Assembly: GCF_018130215.1 (NCBI RefSeq) | Contig: NZ_JAFCKQ010000006.1 | Coordinates: 178,987-242,986 of the forward strand | Direction: 5' to 3' | DNA: 64,000 nt | DNA from: Bradyrhizobium jicamae | GTDB lineage: Bacteria > Pseudomonadota > Alphaproteobacteria > Rhizobiales > Xanthobacteraceae | Shown: positions 34,903 through 43,534 of the stretch, piece after piece | Layout: each line of letters starts with the position of its first letter | Numbering within the stretch: position 1 is the stretch's first letter | Translations under genes and position numbers: made by a program | Notes under the pieces: generated by a model | The model's input: the letters and a program-made list of their open reading frames with translations, nothing else | What the model was told of the DNA's origin: nothing | Databases searched by the model: none

Positions 34903-36261
34903 CTACTGCCCGAGATGCGCGGTCAGCGGATGTTCGGCGGCCTTGTTGAAGAAGGCGGCTTCCTCGGCGGTGGCTTCCAGCAGCTGCTGGTCCTGGTCGT
35001 AGATGTCGTTGCGAAACTGGATGGTCTGGTCACGCGTCATCCATGCCGTGAGATAGACCCAGGCGACCGGCACCTTCTTCAGCATCCGGATGTCCTGACG
35101 CTGCCCGGTTGCGATCGCAGCGTCGATCGCGGTGCGAGTCCATTGCGGCTGGTCCTTGAGCAGCCAGGCGGCGAGGTCGCGGACGTTGTCGACACGCGAG
35201 CAACCATGCGAGTCGAAGCGATAGTCGTCGCTGAACAGGCTGCGCTGGTTGGTGTCGTGCATGTAGACCGAATAGGAGTTCGGCATCTCGATCTTGACCG
35301 CTCCGAGCGCGTTCCACGTGCCGCTCTGCTGCCGCACCGTGACATCAGGCGCGTGGTCACGCGACCAGTCGACCGAATGCGGATCGATCGGGTTATCGTG
35401 GGAGTCGAGCACATCCATGTGCATGCGCGACAGGTAGGTCGGATCCTTGCGCATGTGCGCCGTGATCTCCGTCCTGGTGATCGACGACGGCACCGTCCAG
35501 GTCGGGTTGACAATGACGTCGGTGATCTCGGACGTCAGCGTCGGCGAAGGCTTCTCGGTCTTGCCGACGATCACACGATAGCGCCGCACCACCTTGTCGT
35601 CCTCGACAGCCTCGGCGAAGGTTGCGGGAATGTTGACGATCACGTAGCGCTGCCCGAACTGGAAATCCATCTGGGCCAACCGCTCCAGCGAGGCCTCGAG
35701 CTGCTTGATGCGCTTCTGGACGGGAACGTTGAGCGCCGCCAGCGTGCGCGGCGTCACCGTGCCGGTGGCCGCGAGGCCGTGCCTGGTCTGGAAGCGCTTC
35801 ACGGCCTCGGCCAGCGCCTCGTCATAGGCCCCGGTGGCGAGGGAGGCAGCGAGGTCGCCGGTGATGATCAGGCGCTTGCGCAGGAGCTCGTCATTGCTGC
35901 CCTGGAGGCCCAACGCGAATTTCGCGTCCGCCGGGATCGTCGGCCAACCGCCGCGCACGGCCAGATCGGCATAGCTCTGCGCCGCCTCGCGAATGCGCTG
36001 TGCGGTGCCCTGGTCGTAGGTCGGTTCGTGCGACAGGGCGAGGGCCGCGGCCGACCGCGATTCCGGCGTGGAGGCGGGTGCGGCCGTGGAGGCGGGTGTG
36101 GCAGGCTTTGCCAGAGACGGCGCTGCGGCTCCAGGGGCCGGTGCAGGCGAAGTGTGATGGGGCAGAGGCGCCGCGGCCGGGCCGGATGCGCCCGTGCTTT
36201 GGCCGAACGCAGGTGCTGCCGCGAGCAATGCGGCCATGGCAACGAGTGTCGCTCTTTGCAT
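34903..36261 (-). CDS. L,D-transpeptidase, YcbB/LdtD-like, with peptidoglycan-binding domain
   Basis: 452 aa from the preferred start MQRATLVAMAALLAAAPAFG, a Sec signal peptide preceded by GGGGAAACG. A Pro/Ala-rich spacer follows, then an alpha-helical scaffold, then PG_binding_1 (AVKRFQTRHGLAATGTVTPRTLAALN near 165). The YkuD domain with a large lid insertion comes next. The active site is FDSHGCSRV with catalytic Cys, preceded by YMHDTNQRSLF, as in YcbB. It forms 3-3 cross-links in the cell wall, which can replace penicillin-binding proteins. It is the second L,D-transpeptidase in the window and of a different subfamily. Frames upstream of the signal peptide are not believed coding. Confidence 0.85.
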   Translation of the reverse strand: MQRATLVAMAALLAAAPAFGQSTGASGPAAAPLPHHTSPAPAPGAAAPSLAKPATPASTAAPASTPESRSAAALALSHEPTYDQGTAQRIREAAQSYADLAVRGGWPTIPADAKFALGLQGSNDELLRKRLIITGDLAASLATGAYDEALAEAVKRFQTRHGLAATGTVTPRTLAALNVPVQKRIKQLEASLERLAQMDFQFGQRYVIVNIPATFAEAVEDDKVVRRYRVIVGKTEKPSPTLTSEITDVIVNPTWTVPSSITRTEITAHMRKDPTYLSRMHMDVLDSHDNPIDPHSVDWSRDHAPDVTVRQQSGTWNALGAVKIEMPNSYSVYMHDTNQRSLFSDDYRFDSHGCSRVDNVRDLAAWLLKDQPQWTRTAIDAAIATGQRQDIRMLKKVPVAWVYLTAWMTRDQTIQFRNDIYDQDQQLLEATAEEAAFFNKAAEHPLTAHLGQ

Positions 36262-36653
36262 TTTGCGTTTCCCCGCAGGGCGCGTGCAGCGCAGGTGTTG
36301 GATTTGGATGCATGGCCTGTCGGCCGGGACGGAATGGCGACGTGAAGGTCTAGCCGAAGAGCGTTGCGTGGAGATTAAGTTCCGGTTGCTGCGCACGACC
36401 CGGCCGCAACGCGCATGCGTCGCCGGTGCCCGATCGGACCCTTTGGATATGTCGCGGTAACGGGCGTTTTGGTTCGCAACTACTCTAAACAGCCAAACGC
36501 CACAAAGAAAAAGCGCCGCCATCTGCGATGGCAGCGCTTGATATCCTTGCGGTCCGGACCGGTGCACCGCATGTCACGGTGCCCGTTGCCGGTCGATCCG
36601 CCCAATACCGGTCAGTCGCGTTCGCGGTGCCGCGATCCGACGCGTGGCGCCGC
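36262..36653. other. Intergenic region between L,D-transpeptidase and XRE regulator
   Basis: This 392-bp gap holds the L,D-transpeptidase promoter region (about 36262-36500; no clear consensus box) and, at 36504-36539, the intrinsic terminator of the XRE gene. Nothing else coding was recognised. Confidence 0.5.
36504..36539 (-). terminator. Rho-independent terminator of the XRE regulator
   Basis: AAGCGCCGCCATC (36511-36523) and GATGGCAGCGCTT (36527-36539) form a 13-bp stem with one mismatch and a 3-base loop. Read on the minus strand the stem is followed by TTTTTCTTTG, a proper U-tract. It is the most canonical intrinsic terminator in the window, about 115 nt past the XRE stop codon. Confidence 0.82.
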
Positions 36654-37049
36654 TCAGTCTTCGTTGGCGGCGATCGACTCCATCAGCGAGACCAGCTGAC
36701 GCTGAACGGTCTGATCCTTGATCTTGGCGTAGGCGCGCAGCAACCGCAGGCTGAACGCGCTGTCGAGGAACAGCAGGCTCTCGACCTCGCGGGCCTTGTT
36801 GTCACCGTCGTAGAAGAAGGTGACCGGCACGTCGAGCGCGGTTGCGATCTGCTGAAGGCGGGCGGCGCCGACCCGGTTGACACCCTTCTCGTACTTCTGA
36901 ACCTGCTGGAAGCTGACGCCGAGCTTGTCGCCGAGTTCGGCCTGGGAGATCTTCTGCTCCACGCGCCGCAGCCGAATGCGCTTGCCCAATTCGATGTCCG
37001 GCTTGCCGGCACTGCGCTGCTTCATCTTCTTTGCTGCTGATCTGTTCAT
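36654..37049 (-). CDS. XRE-family helix-turn-helix regulator (PraR/PhrR-like)
   Basis: 131 aa. The HTH spans about residues 20-75 (GKRIRLRRVEQKISQAELGDKLGVSFQQVQKYEKGVNRVGAARLQQIA), and the C-terminal part (LFLDSAFSLRLLRAYAKI...LVSLMESI) forms the helical dimerisation segment seen in the rhizobial PhrR/PraR group. That group controls attachment, stress and symbiotic genes; this protein's targets are unknown. Direct repeats upstream may be its own binding sites. It carries its own strong terminator. Confidence 0.85.
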   Translation of the reverse strand: MNRSAAKKMKQRSAGKPDIELGKRIRLRRVEQKISQAELGDKLGVSFQQVQKYEKGVNRVGAARLQQIATALDVPVTFFYDGDNKAREVESLLFLDSAFSLRLLRAYAKIKDQTVQRQLVSLMESIAANED

Positions 37050-37595
37050 TCTGGTGACCGTCCTTCAATCAGGAATCCCTGGCCCGGATAGGTCAGGGAT
37101 TCGCCCATGATGTACCGCGTTAAGTTCATGTGGACCGTAAGTTCATCGCGAGAACTACGAAAATCCAAGAAGATCGCGGGATGATATCCAAGCGCATTGT
37201 GCGCAGCGGAAGCATCCTGATACCGACGTGCCCGACTACCTAAAGTCGATCGCGCCAAGGTGTCTCTCGGCACCCCGCCTTCCACATTTGGCAAAATATT
37301 GACCGAACCACAACTACGGCGAGTTTGATCGCCACAGATTTTGCGCACATGCTTACCGGCAGCAACGCGATCCCGTATTTCTACGGGCGCAAAACCATCT
37401 TACGGGCATCTAAATTTGGATGCAACCCCTGCTAGTGTGGCTGAAATCGAGGGGGCCGCCCGGGCGGGTGGGACTCCGCAAAAGCTTGGCGTAAGTACAA
37501 CTCAGGCTTTCCGAATGTTGCTGGACAATTGCCTGAAAGTTCTTGAACATGCGCGCGCCTGAACAACGGCCGGCGCGTTCTGGCAGGAGGGGCCA
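37050..37595. other. Long AT-richer intergenic region between divergent XRE and small conserved gene
   Basis: 546 bp without a convincing gene. Short open frames (for example 37341-37562, plus) have no ribosome site and no recognisable similarity. The region is less GC-rich than its surroundings. It holds the direct repeat described at 37121-37146 and must contain promoters for both flanking genes. A small RNA is possible but no clear terminator-ended unit was seen. Confidence 0.45.
37121..37146. promoter_or_regulatory. Direct repeat TAAGTTCAT, candidate XRE operator
   Basis: TAAGTTCAT occurs at 37121-37129 and again at 37138-37146, a 17-base period, about 72-97 bases upstream of the XRE start codon. 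An inverted partner GAGAAC follows closely. Paired half sites at this distance suit autoregulation by the XRE protein. Confidence 0.4.
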
Positions 37596-37904
37596 ATGAA
37601 GCGAAAGAGGGGAATGCCTCGACTCTACCTCGCTGCTTCGGGAGTGGAAGATATGCCTGTCGCGAGTACGGAAGAACGGCTGCTGTCGCTACTTGCGACC
37701 CTCGAGGAATGTCAGGCGATCGTGCTCGACCGGGCCAACGACGAAACTGCGCGACTGCTGTCACTCGCAATCCTCGAGCTTCGCATGGAGCTCCACAAGG
37801 TAACCGATTCCGAACTGAAGGCCTTGTGCGACATGATGGCGTCGGCCGAGCCGGCACCGGAGCCGGTCAGGCGGTTGCCGCCCTATCTGCGGCTCATCAA
37901 GTAG
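37596..37904 (+). CDS. Small conserved hypothetical protein
   Basis: 102 aa, cytosolic, no membrane segment. The core (ERLLSLLATLEECQAIVLDRANDETARLLSLAILELRMELHKV) is predicted helical with regular Leu spacing, then SELKALCDMM and a Pro/Arg tail ending LRLIK. I recall similar short proteins as widespread in Bradyrhizobium, without a known function. AGGAGG five bases before the ATG strongly supports this start; MPVAST, 57 bases later, also has a weak site. It is divergent from the XRE regulator. Confidence 0.72.
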   Translation: MKRKRGMPRLYLAASGVEDMPVASTEERLLSLLATLEECQAIVLDRANDETARLLSLAILELRMELHKVTDSELKALCDMMASAEPAPEPVRRLPPYLRLIK

Positions 37905-38092
37905 ACGCTCCCCGCCAGACATCGGCGCGATGATGTCTGAAATCGTCATCGCGATTTGGCTCGTTGTTCGAGCGTGATCTCCGCGCGAACGCATTCCGCG
38001 CTTGCGCGAGGGAGAAGCTCCACAGAAATGCTCGATCGTCGAGGCGCGTTGTCTTGTACGACTGACACGCCCCGCCTTGCCCGAGCAGGGGC

Positions 38093-39412
38093 TCAGCCTG
38101 CGGTCACATCCACCGCTTCGGCGCCGTCGAGCACGCGCCTTGCCTTGTCACGGTCCAGATCGCCCTCCCAGGCCGCGACCACGACGGTGGCGACGCAGTT
38201 GCCGATCAGGTTGCCGACCGCGCGCGCCATGCCGATGAACCAGTCGACCGAAAGCACCAGCACGAGGCCGATCGCGGGAATGCTCGGCACCGCATTGAGC
38301 GTCGCTGCCAGGATGACGATCGCCGAGCCGGGCACGCCATGCGCGCCTTTCGAGGTGATCAGGGATACGCCGAGCACCAGCAGCAGGTCGCCGAACGACA
38401 ACGGCGTGTTGGTCGCCTGCGCGATGAACACGACCGCCAGCGTCAGATAGATCGAGAAGGCGTCGAGGTTGAACGAATAGCCGGTCGGAATCACGAGGCC
38501 CACGACGGACTTCTTGACGCCGAGGGCTTCGAGCTTGCGCATGATCTGCGGCAGCACGGCGTCGGATGAGGCGGTCGCAAGCACAATCGTCAATTCCTCG
38601 CGCAGGTAGCCGAGGAATTTGAGGATGTTGATACCGGCCAGCGACATCACCAGGCCGAGCACGCCGAGCACGAAGATCGCGACCGAGAGATAGAACAGCG
38701 CGACCAGCGACAGCAGTTGCTTCAGCGAGCCGACGCCGTATTTGCCGACGGTGTAGGCGACCGCGCCGAGCACGCCGATCGGGGCGACGCGCACGATCAG
38801 GCCCATCGCGCGGAACAGCACGGTCGAGACCGCGTCGATGAAGGAGGTGATCTTCTCGCCCTTCTCGCCGCCGACCAGCGCCAGGCTGGTGCCGAAGATG
38901 ATGGCGAAGAACAGCACCTGCAGCACGTCGTTGCGCGACAGCGCGTCGAACGAGGTGGTCGGGATGATGTTGAGCAGGAAGCTGCCGATGCCTTCGCCCT
39001 TCAGCTTCTGCGCATTGCCGGCGTAACTGGAGAGTGCCTTGGCATCGAGCGTCGAGGTGTCGATGTTCATGCCGTGGCCGGGCCCGAACAGGTAGGCGAG
39101 CAACAGGCCGACCACGAGCGCGACCGTCGTCATCACCTCGAAATAGACCAGCGCCTTGACGCCGACGCGCCCGACCTTCTTGAGGTCGCCGGCGCCGGCG
39201 ATGCCGTGCACCACCACGCAGAACACGATCGGCGCGACGATCATCGAGATCAGCTTCAGGAAGGCGTCGCTGAAAATCTTCAGCCCGATCGCGAAATCCG
39301 GCGCGGCGACGCCGATCACGATGCCGAGCAGCAGCGCGATCAGCACCTGAACGAACAGCGACGTGTAAAGCGGCTTGCGTGTCTCGGTTGCAACCGCTGC
39401 GATGGTCGACAT
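38093..39412 (-). CDS. dctA: C4-dicarboxylate:H+ symporter
   Basis: 439 aa, DAACS family. It imports succinate, fumarate and malate; in rhizobia it is the main carbon supply route in nodules. PLYTSLFVQVLIALLLGIVIG starts the first helix; the re-entrant, substrate-binding half carries VIPTGYSFNLDAFSIYLTLAVVFIAQ and later TSKGAHGVPGSAIVILAATL, both diagnostic for DctA. AGGGGGAAATC precedes the ATG. A perfect sigma-54 promoter lies 40 bp upstream, as in known dctA genes activated by DctD. dctBD are not in the window. The HWE kinase gene upstream is on the same strand but is not DctB. Confidence 0.94.
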   Translation of the reverse strand: MSTIAAVATETRKPLYTSLFVQVLIALLLGIVIGVAAPDFAIGLKIFSDAFLKLISMIVAPIVFCVVVHGIAGAGDLKKVGRVGVKALVYFEVMTTVALVVGLLLAYLFGPGHGMNIDTSTLDAKALSSYAGNAQKLKGEGIGSFLLNIIPTTSFDALSRNDVLQVLFFAIIFGTSLALVGGEKGEKITSFIDAVSTVLFRAMGLIVRVAPIGVLGAVAYTVGKYGVGSLKQLLSLVALFYLSVAIFVLGVLGLVMSLAGINILKFLGYLREELTIVLATASSDAVLPQIMRKLEALGVKKSVVGLVIPTGYSFNLDAFSIYLTLAVVFIAQATNTPLSFGDLLLVLGVSLITSKGAHGVPGSAIVILAATLNAVPSIPAIGLVLVLSVDWFIGMARAVGNLIGNCVATVVVAAWEGDLDRDKARRVLDGAEAVDVTAG

Positions 39413-39452
39413 GATTTCCCCCTGATTGGTCGGCCCGAACCGGCGTTATCGT

Positions 39453-39469
39453 AGCAACTTGCGTGCCAG
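39453..39469 (-). promoter_or_regulatory. Sigma-54 (RpoN) promoter of dctA
   Basis: On the minus strand the sequence is CTGGCACGCAAGTTGCT, an exact match to the -24/-12 consensus (TGGCACG-N4-TTGC). It lies about 40 bp upstream of the dctA start codon, correct in orientation and distance. It implies activation by an enhancer-binding protein, expected to be DctD. Confidence 0.88.
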
Positions 39470-39554
39470 AATGTCGCATGGTCTCTCACGCCGTCCACCG
39501 GTCGCGCGGATCTGTGACGCCGGTGCGGGGCCCTGCCAAGCCATTCCAGTTGCG

Positions 39555-39566
39555 GCGGAATTCCGC
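39555..39566. promoter_or_regulatory. Palindrome GCGGAATTCCGC, candidate DctD enhancer site
   Basis: A perfect 12-bp palindrome about 90-110 bp upstream of the sigma-54 promoter of dctA, the normal distance for an activator site, and abutting the 3' end of the kinase gene. DctD sites in other rhizobia are inverted repeats of related GC-AT-GC composition; identity is inferred. Confidence 0.5.
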
Positions 39567-39571
39567 TCGCC

Positions 39572-41080
39572 TCAGCCGTCGCTTTCGAGCGCACAGGTCA
39601 GCGTGCAGACGACGCCGTAGGGCAGGAAATCGACCGTGGCCGCGCCGCCGAGCTGGTCGCGGGCGCTGCGCTCGATCAGGCGCGAGCCGAAGCCGCGCTG
39701 GACCGGCGCCGTGACCTGCGGCCCTCCGGCCTCGGTCCAGATCATCTTCAGCATCCGGCCCGAGGTCTCGTCGCGGACCTCCCAGTCCAGCGTCACCGTG
39801 CCGGTCTCGTTCGACAGTGCGCCATATTTGGCCGCGTTGGTCGCGATCTCGTGCAGGATCATCGACAGCACGACGGCAAGCCGCGGCGACAGCGGCACGC
39901 GCGGGCCGAACATCCTGACCCGCTCGGGATTGTTCATGAGATACGGCCGCAGCACGCGGCCGACCACATCCTGGAAATCGGAACCCTGCCATTTGTCCGT
40001 GCTGAGCAGGTTGTGCGCCTCGGCGAGCGCGCCGAGCCGCCCCTCGAATTTCTCGCGTTCGGCGCGGCTGGCGTTGCGGAAGGTCTGCGTGGCGATCGAT
40101 TGCAGCAGCGCGAGCGTGTTCTTGACACGGTGGTTGAGCTCCTCGATCAGGAGATCGTGCAGCATTTCGCCGCGCGCGATCGTCGTCGCCATCCGGACCG
40201 CGAAGGCGAGGCCGATCAGGAGCAGCACCCCGCCGATCGCGCTGGTGATCGCAAGCGTACGCCAGAGCGGCGCCACCAGCGAGCCTTCGGCGATTCCAGC
40301 GGCGACCGTCCAGCCGGTGACGCGCGAGCGCGTGAAGCTCGTGATCAGCGGGACGCCCTCGAGCGACACGGTCGGCAGCGTGGCCTCGTCACGGCGGAAC
40401 ATCTCGGCATAGAGCGACGGCGCCGCCCGCTTGCCGATTGTATCCTGCGGATTTGGGACACGCGCCAGGTTGACGCCGTCGCCGTCGAAGATGGAGATGG
40501 TCCAGTCCTGGTTCAGCCGCTGCTTCTCGATGATGGCCTGGAACATCTCGATCGGCGGGCTGAACGAGATGTCGTAAATCGCCTCGCCGTTGCGTGTGAC
40601 CGGCACTTCGACGGTGATGATCAGGCTCTTCTTCACCGCTCCCATGAACAGGTTCGAGTACACCGGTTGCCTGGTCGCAAACACCTTCTCGACGATCTCG
40701 AGGTTGTTGCGCGGCGGCAGGCTCGCGGTCTCCGGCGCGATCGAGGAGAACAGCTGGCGTCCCTCGCGATCCGCCACAAGCACCACGCCGTCCTTGCCAT
40801 ACTGGTCGAGGAAGCCGCGTGCGATGCGGCGGAAGTTGTCGAAGTCGCCGTTGCGCAGCGAGTTGGTCAGCGCCAGCACCTGCAGGCCGCCGGTCATGCG
40901 CTGCAACTCGGCGTCGAGCACGAGACGGACGTTGCGCGTGGTCTCGAGCACGCGCAGGGTTGCAGCCTTGCGGTCCTGCCCGTAATTGTGGAAGACGATG
41001 CCGACAGCGAAAACGATCAGCGGCAACATCGTCCCCGCGACCAGCAGCGCGAGACGGACTGGCAGTGTCAGTTTTGGCAC
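39572..41080 (-). CDS. HWE-family sensor histidine kinase with periplasmic dCache-like sensor
   Basis: 502 aa. A first membrane helix (residues ~8-30, LALLVAGTMLPLIVFAVGIVF) is followed by a ~230-residue periplasmic double-Cache-type sensor. A second helix lies at ~268-292. The phospho-acceptor segment LIEELNHRVKNTLALLQSI near 318 is followed by an HWE-type ATPase domain with MILHEIATNAAKYGALS. It autophosphorylates on His in response to a small external ligand. No response regulator is adjacent, so its partner is elsewhere; HWE kinases commonly feed the general stress PhyR-type or single-domain regulators. It precedes dctA on the same strand. Confidence 0.88.
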   Translation of the reverse strand: MPKLTLPVRLALLVAGTMLPLIVFAVGIVFHNYGQDRKAATLRVLETTRNVRLVLDAELQRMTGGLQVLALTNSLRNGDFDNFRRIARGFLDQYGKDGVVLVADREGRQLFSSIAPETASLPPRNNLEIVEKVFATRQPVYSNLFMGAVKKSLIITVEVPVTRNGEAIYDISFSPPIEMFQAIIEKQRLNQDWTISIFDGDGVNLARVPNPQDTIGKRAAPSLYAEMFRRDEATLPTVSLEGVPLITSFTRSRVTGWTVAAGIAEGSLVAPLWRTLAITSAIGGVLLLIGLAFAVRMATTIARGEMLHDLLIEELNHRVKNTLALLQSIATQTFRNASRAEREKFEGRLGALAEAHNLLSTDKWQGSDFQDVVGRVLRPYLMNNPERVRMFGPRVPLSPRLAVVLSMILHEIATNAAKYGALSNETGTVTLDWEVRDETSGRMLKMIWTEAGGPQVTAPVQRGFGSRLIERSARDQLGGAATVDFLPYGVVCTLTCALESDG

Positions 41081-41199
41081 GAAGGCCCCGGGTCAACGCC
41101 CATTCGTTGCAAGCTTGGGAGAGGCGGGAAAATCCGCCACGCAAATTGCTGTTGGAGAACGTTCCGCGGCGCGCGCGTGCGCCGCGGAATTGCGTTGCG

Positions 41200-42474
41200 T
41201 CAGAGATTGCTTTCGCTGATCGCCGCGTAGACCATCGTGCGCAGCTCGCGCCGCAACGGATAGGCGCTCGACGGCAGCACCTGGGTCATGAAGATCGTGA
41301 TCAGCTCCTCGGCTGGATCGATGAAGAACGACGTCGTCGCCGCGCCGCCCCAGTTGAACTCGCCCGGGCTGCCGGCGATCATCGTCTGCGATGGGTGCAT
41401 CGTGACGGCGAAGCCGAGCCCGAAACCGATGCCGTTGTAGGTCGCCTCACTGAACATCGAGCGCGACATCGCCGGCAGGTCGACGCCGCCGGGCAGGTGG
41501 TTCGAGGTCATCAGCTTCAGCGTTTTCGGTCCGAGCAGGCGGACACCGCCGAGCTCGCCGCCGTTGAGCAGCGCCCGGCAGAAGGTGAGGTAGTCGGCCG
41601 CAGTGGAGCACAGCCCGCCGCCGCCCGAGATCAGCGAGGGTGGCGACAGGAACGAGCTCGTCGTCGGATCGTCCTGCAAGGTCAGCGTGCCCTTGCGGTC
41701 GGCGGCGAGCGGATTGAAGCCGCCCTGCGGATCGGCCGAATAGCAGGCGGCGAAGCGATGCACCTTGTCTGGCGGCACGAAGAAGCCGGTGTCGTTCATG
41801 CCGAGCGGCGTGAAGATGCGCTCTTTCAGAAACTGCTCGAACGGCATGCCCGAGATCTTGCCGACGAGGTAGCCGAGCACGTCGGTCGAGACCGAGTAAT
41901 TCCAGGCCTCTCCCGGCGAGAACTCGAGCGGGATCTTGGCCAGATCCTCGATCATGCTGTCCAGCGTGCCGGCCTTGATGACTTCGCCGATCTTCTTTTC
42001 GCGATAGGCAGCATCGACATTGGAGCGTTGCTGAAAGCCGTAAGTGAGGCCCGAGGTGTGCCGCAACAGGTCGACGATCAGCATCGGCCGGGTCGGTGGC
42101 CTGGTCAGGAAGGCCGGCGCGGTGCCGGCGGCGAACACGCCGAGATTCTTCCATTCCGGAATGTATTTGGCGACCGGCTCGTCGATCGCGACGCGGCCTT
42201 CCTCGACCAGCATCATGAAGGCAACCGACGTGATCGGCTTGGTCATCGAATAGATGCGGAAGATGGTGTCGTCCTTGACCGGCACCTTGCGCTCGAGATC
42301 GGCAAAGCCCTGCACCGCCGAGTGGACGATCTTGCCGCGGCGATAGATCAGGACCTGCGTCCCGGGAAAGCGGCCGGCGTCGATGTAGCGGGTCTTCAGA
42401 TGCGCTTCGAGGCGGGCGAGGGCCGCGGTCGACATTCCCGCGGATTCGGGCGAGGCAGGGGTGGGGGCTAACAT
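41200..42474 (-). CDS. Serine hydrolase, class C beta-lactamase fold (EstB-like esterase)
   Basis: 424 aa. The nucleophile motif S-x-x-K is SMTK (Ser76, Lys79) inside FRIYSMTKPITS, and the second motif Y-x-x is at WNYSVSTDVLGY near residue 186. No signal peptide is present, unlike true AmpC. Size and the EPVAKYIPEWK segment match family VIII carboxylesterases (EstB), which hydrolyse short esters and lactones. It is divergent from the intradiol dioxygenase gene with a 145-bp shared region. Confidence 0.84.
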   Translation of the reverse strand: MLAPTPASPESAGMSTAALARLEAHLKTRYIDAGRFPGTQVLIYRRGKIVHSAVQGFADLERKVPVKDDTIFRIYSMTKPITSVAFMMLVEEGRVAIDEPVAKYIPEWKNLGVFAAGTAPAFLTRPPTRPMLIVDLLRHTSGLTYGFQQRSNVDAAYREKKIGEVIKAGTLDSMIEDLAKIPLEFSPGEAWNYSVSTDVLGYLVGKISGMPFEQFLKERIFTPLGMNDTGFFVPPDKVHRFAACYSADPQGGFNPLAADRKGTLTLQDDPTTSSFLSPPSLISGGGGLCSTAADYLTFCRALLNGGELGGVRLLGPKTLKLMTSNHLPGGVDLPAMSRSMFSEATYNGIGFGLGFAVTMHPSQTMIAGSPGEFNWGGAATTSFFIDPAEELITIFMTQVLPSSAYPLRRELRTMVYAAISESNL

Positions 42475-42619
42475 CGGCTGTTCTCCGGCTGGCGAGGGAG
42501 GATTTGATAGCCGAAAAGTGTCCCTGGCACCAACTTTCCGGAGCTTAACCGCACATGAGCGCTGGTGTAGGCTGGGCCCTGCAATCGCGCCTCAGAGCGC
42601 CACAACGGAAACGCCCCAG

Positions 42620-43534
42620 ATGACCCAGTTCAACGACACCGAGCTCACCGCCGCCGTGATCAAGAGCTTCGAGCAGACGCCCAATTCGCGGGCCAGGTTC
42701 CTGCTGCAGGAACTGGTGAAGTCGCTGCACGACTATGTGCGCAAGACGGATCTCAGCTTCGAGGAATGGGATACCGCGATCGGCTTCCTCACCCGCACCG
42801 GCCAGAAATGCACCGACATCCGCCAGGAGTTCATCCTGCTCTCCGACGTGCTCGGCGTGTCGATGCTGGTCGATGCAGTCAATCACCGCGACCGCGATGG
42901 CGCGACCGAGACCACGGTGCTCGGCCCATTCTATGTCGGCGAGCACAAGGTGACGCCGCACGGCAGCGATATTTCCGCCGATCTGTCGGGCGAGCGCATG
43001 TTCGTGCAGAGCCGTGTCACCGACCTCGGCGGCAAGCCATTGGCCGGCGTTCCGGTCGATGTCTGGCATGCGGATCAGGATGGCTTCTACGATTCACAGC
43101 GCCCGAGCTACGCCACCGACGGCCCGTCCTCGCGCGCCCGCTTTGTCACTGATGCCGATGGCCGCTTCCATTTCCGCACCATCGTGCCGTGCAGCTATCC
43201 GATCCCGACCGATGGGCCGGTCGGGCAGATGATCATGCAGACCAACCGTCACCCGATGCGGCCCGCGCATGTGCACTTCCTGGTCAATGCCAGGGGCTAT
43301 GAACCGCTGATCACGCATGTCTTCGTCGAGGGCGACAAGTACATCGACTCGGACGTCGTGTTCGGCGTGAAGGATGAGCTGATCGCAAGGGTCGAGAAGC
43401 GCACCGATCCGGTGATGCCGGACGGCAAGCCGGCGGACGGCCCTTGGCACCTGATGACCTACGAATTCCACGTCAAGCCGGGTGGCGGATTGGCGCCGGC
43501 GCCGCTCGGGACCAAGGCGACCGAGGACGCCTGA
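42620..43534 (+). CDS. Intradiol ring-cleavage dioxygenase, hydroxyquinol 1,2-dioxygenase-like
   Basis: 304 aa, non-heme Fe(III) enzyme that opens a catechol or hydroxyquinol ring between the two hydroxyls. Residues 1-95 form the helical dimerisation domain. Iron ligands by alignment with known intradiol enzymes are Tyr157 (GFYD), Tyr193 (CSYPIP), and His217/His219 (RPAHVHF). The sequence TTVLGPFYVGEHKVTPHG at ~99-115 is closer to hydroxyquinol dioxygenases than to CatA. The product would be maleylacetate; no maleylacetate reductase is in the window. Divergent from a serine esterase; no regulator adjacent. Confidence 0.86.
   Translation: MTQFNDTELTAAVIKSFEQTPNSRARFLLQELVKSLHDYVRKTDLSFEEWDTAIGFLTRTGQKCTDIRQEFILLSDVLGVSMLVDAVNHRDRDGATETTVLGPFYVGEHKVTPHGSDISADLSGERMFVQSRVTDLGGKPLAGVPVDVWHADQDGFYDSQRPSYATDGPSSRARFVTDADGRFHFRTIVPCSYPIPTDGPVGQMIMQTNRHPMRPAHVHFLVNARGYEPLITHVFVEGDKYIDSDVVFGVKDELIARVEKRTDPVMPDGKPADGPWHLMTYEFHVKPGGGLAPAPLGTKATEDA

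Noticed and set aside
37341..37562. 73-codon plus-strand frame between XRE and the small conserved gene
   Set aside because: No ribosome-binding site, no similarity recognised and low-complexity start; the gap is better read as regulatory DNA.
39572..41080. Kinase next to dctA considered as DctB
   Set aside because: It has an HWE-type phospho-acceptor region rather than the HisKA domain of DctB, and no dctD is adjacent.
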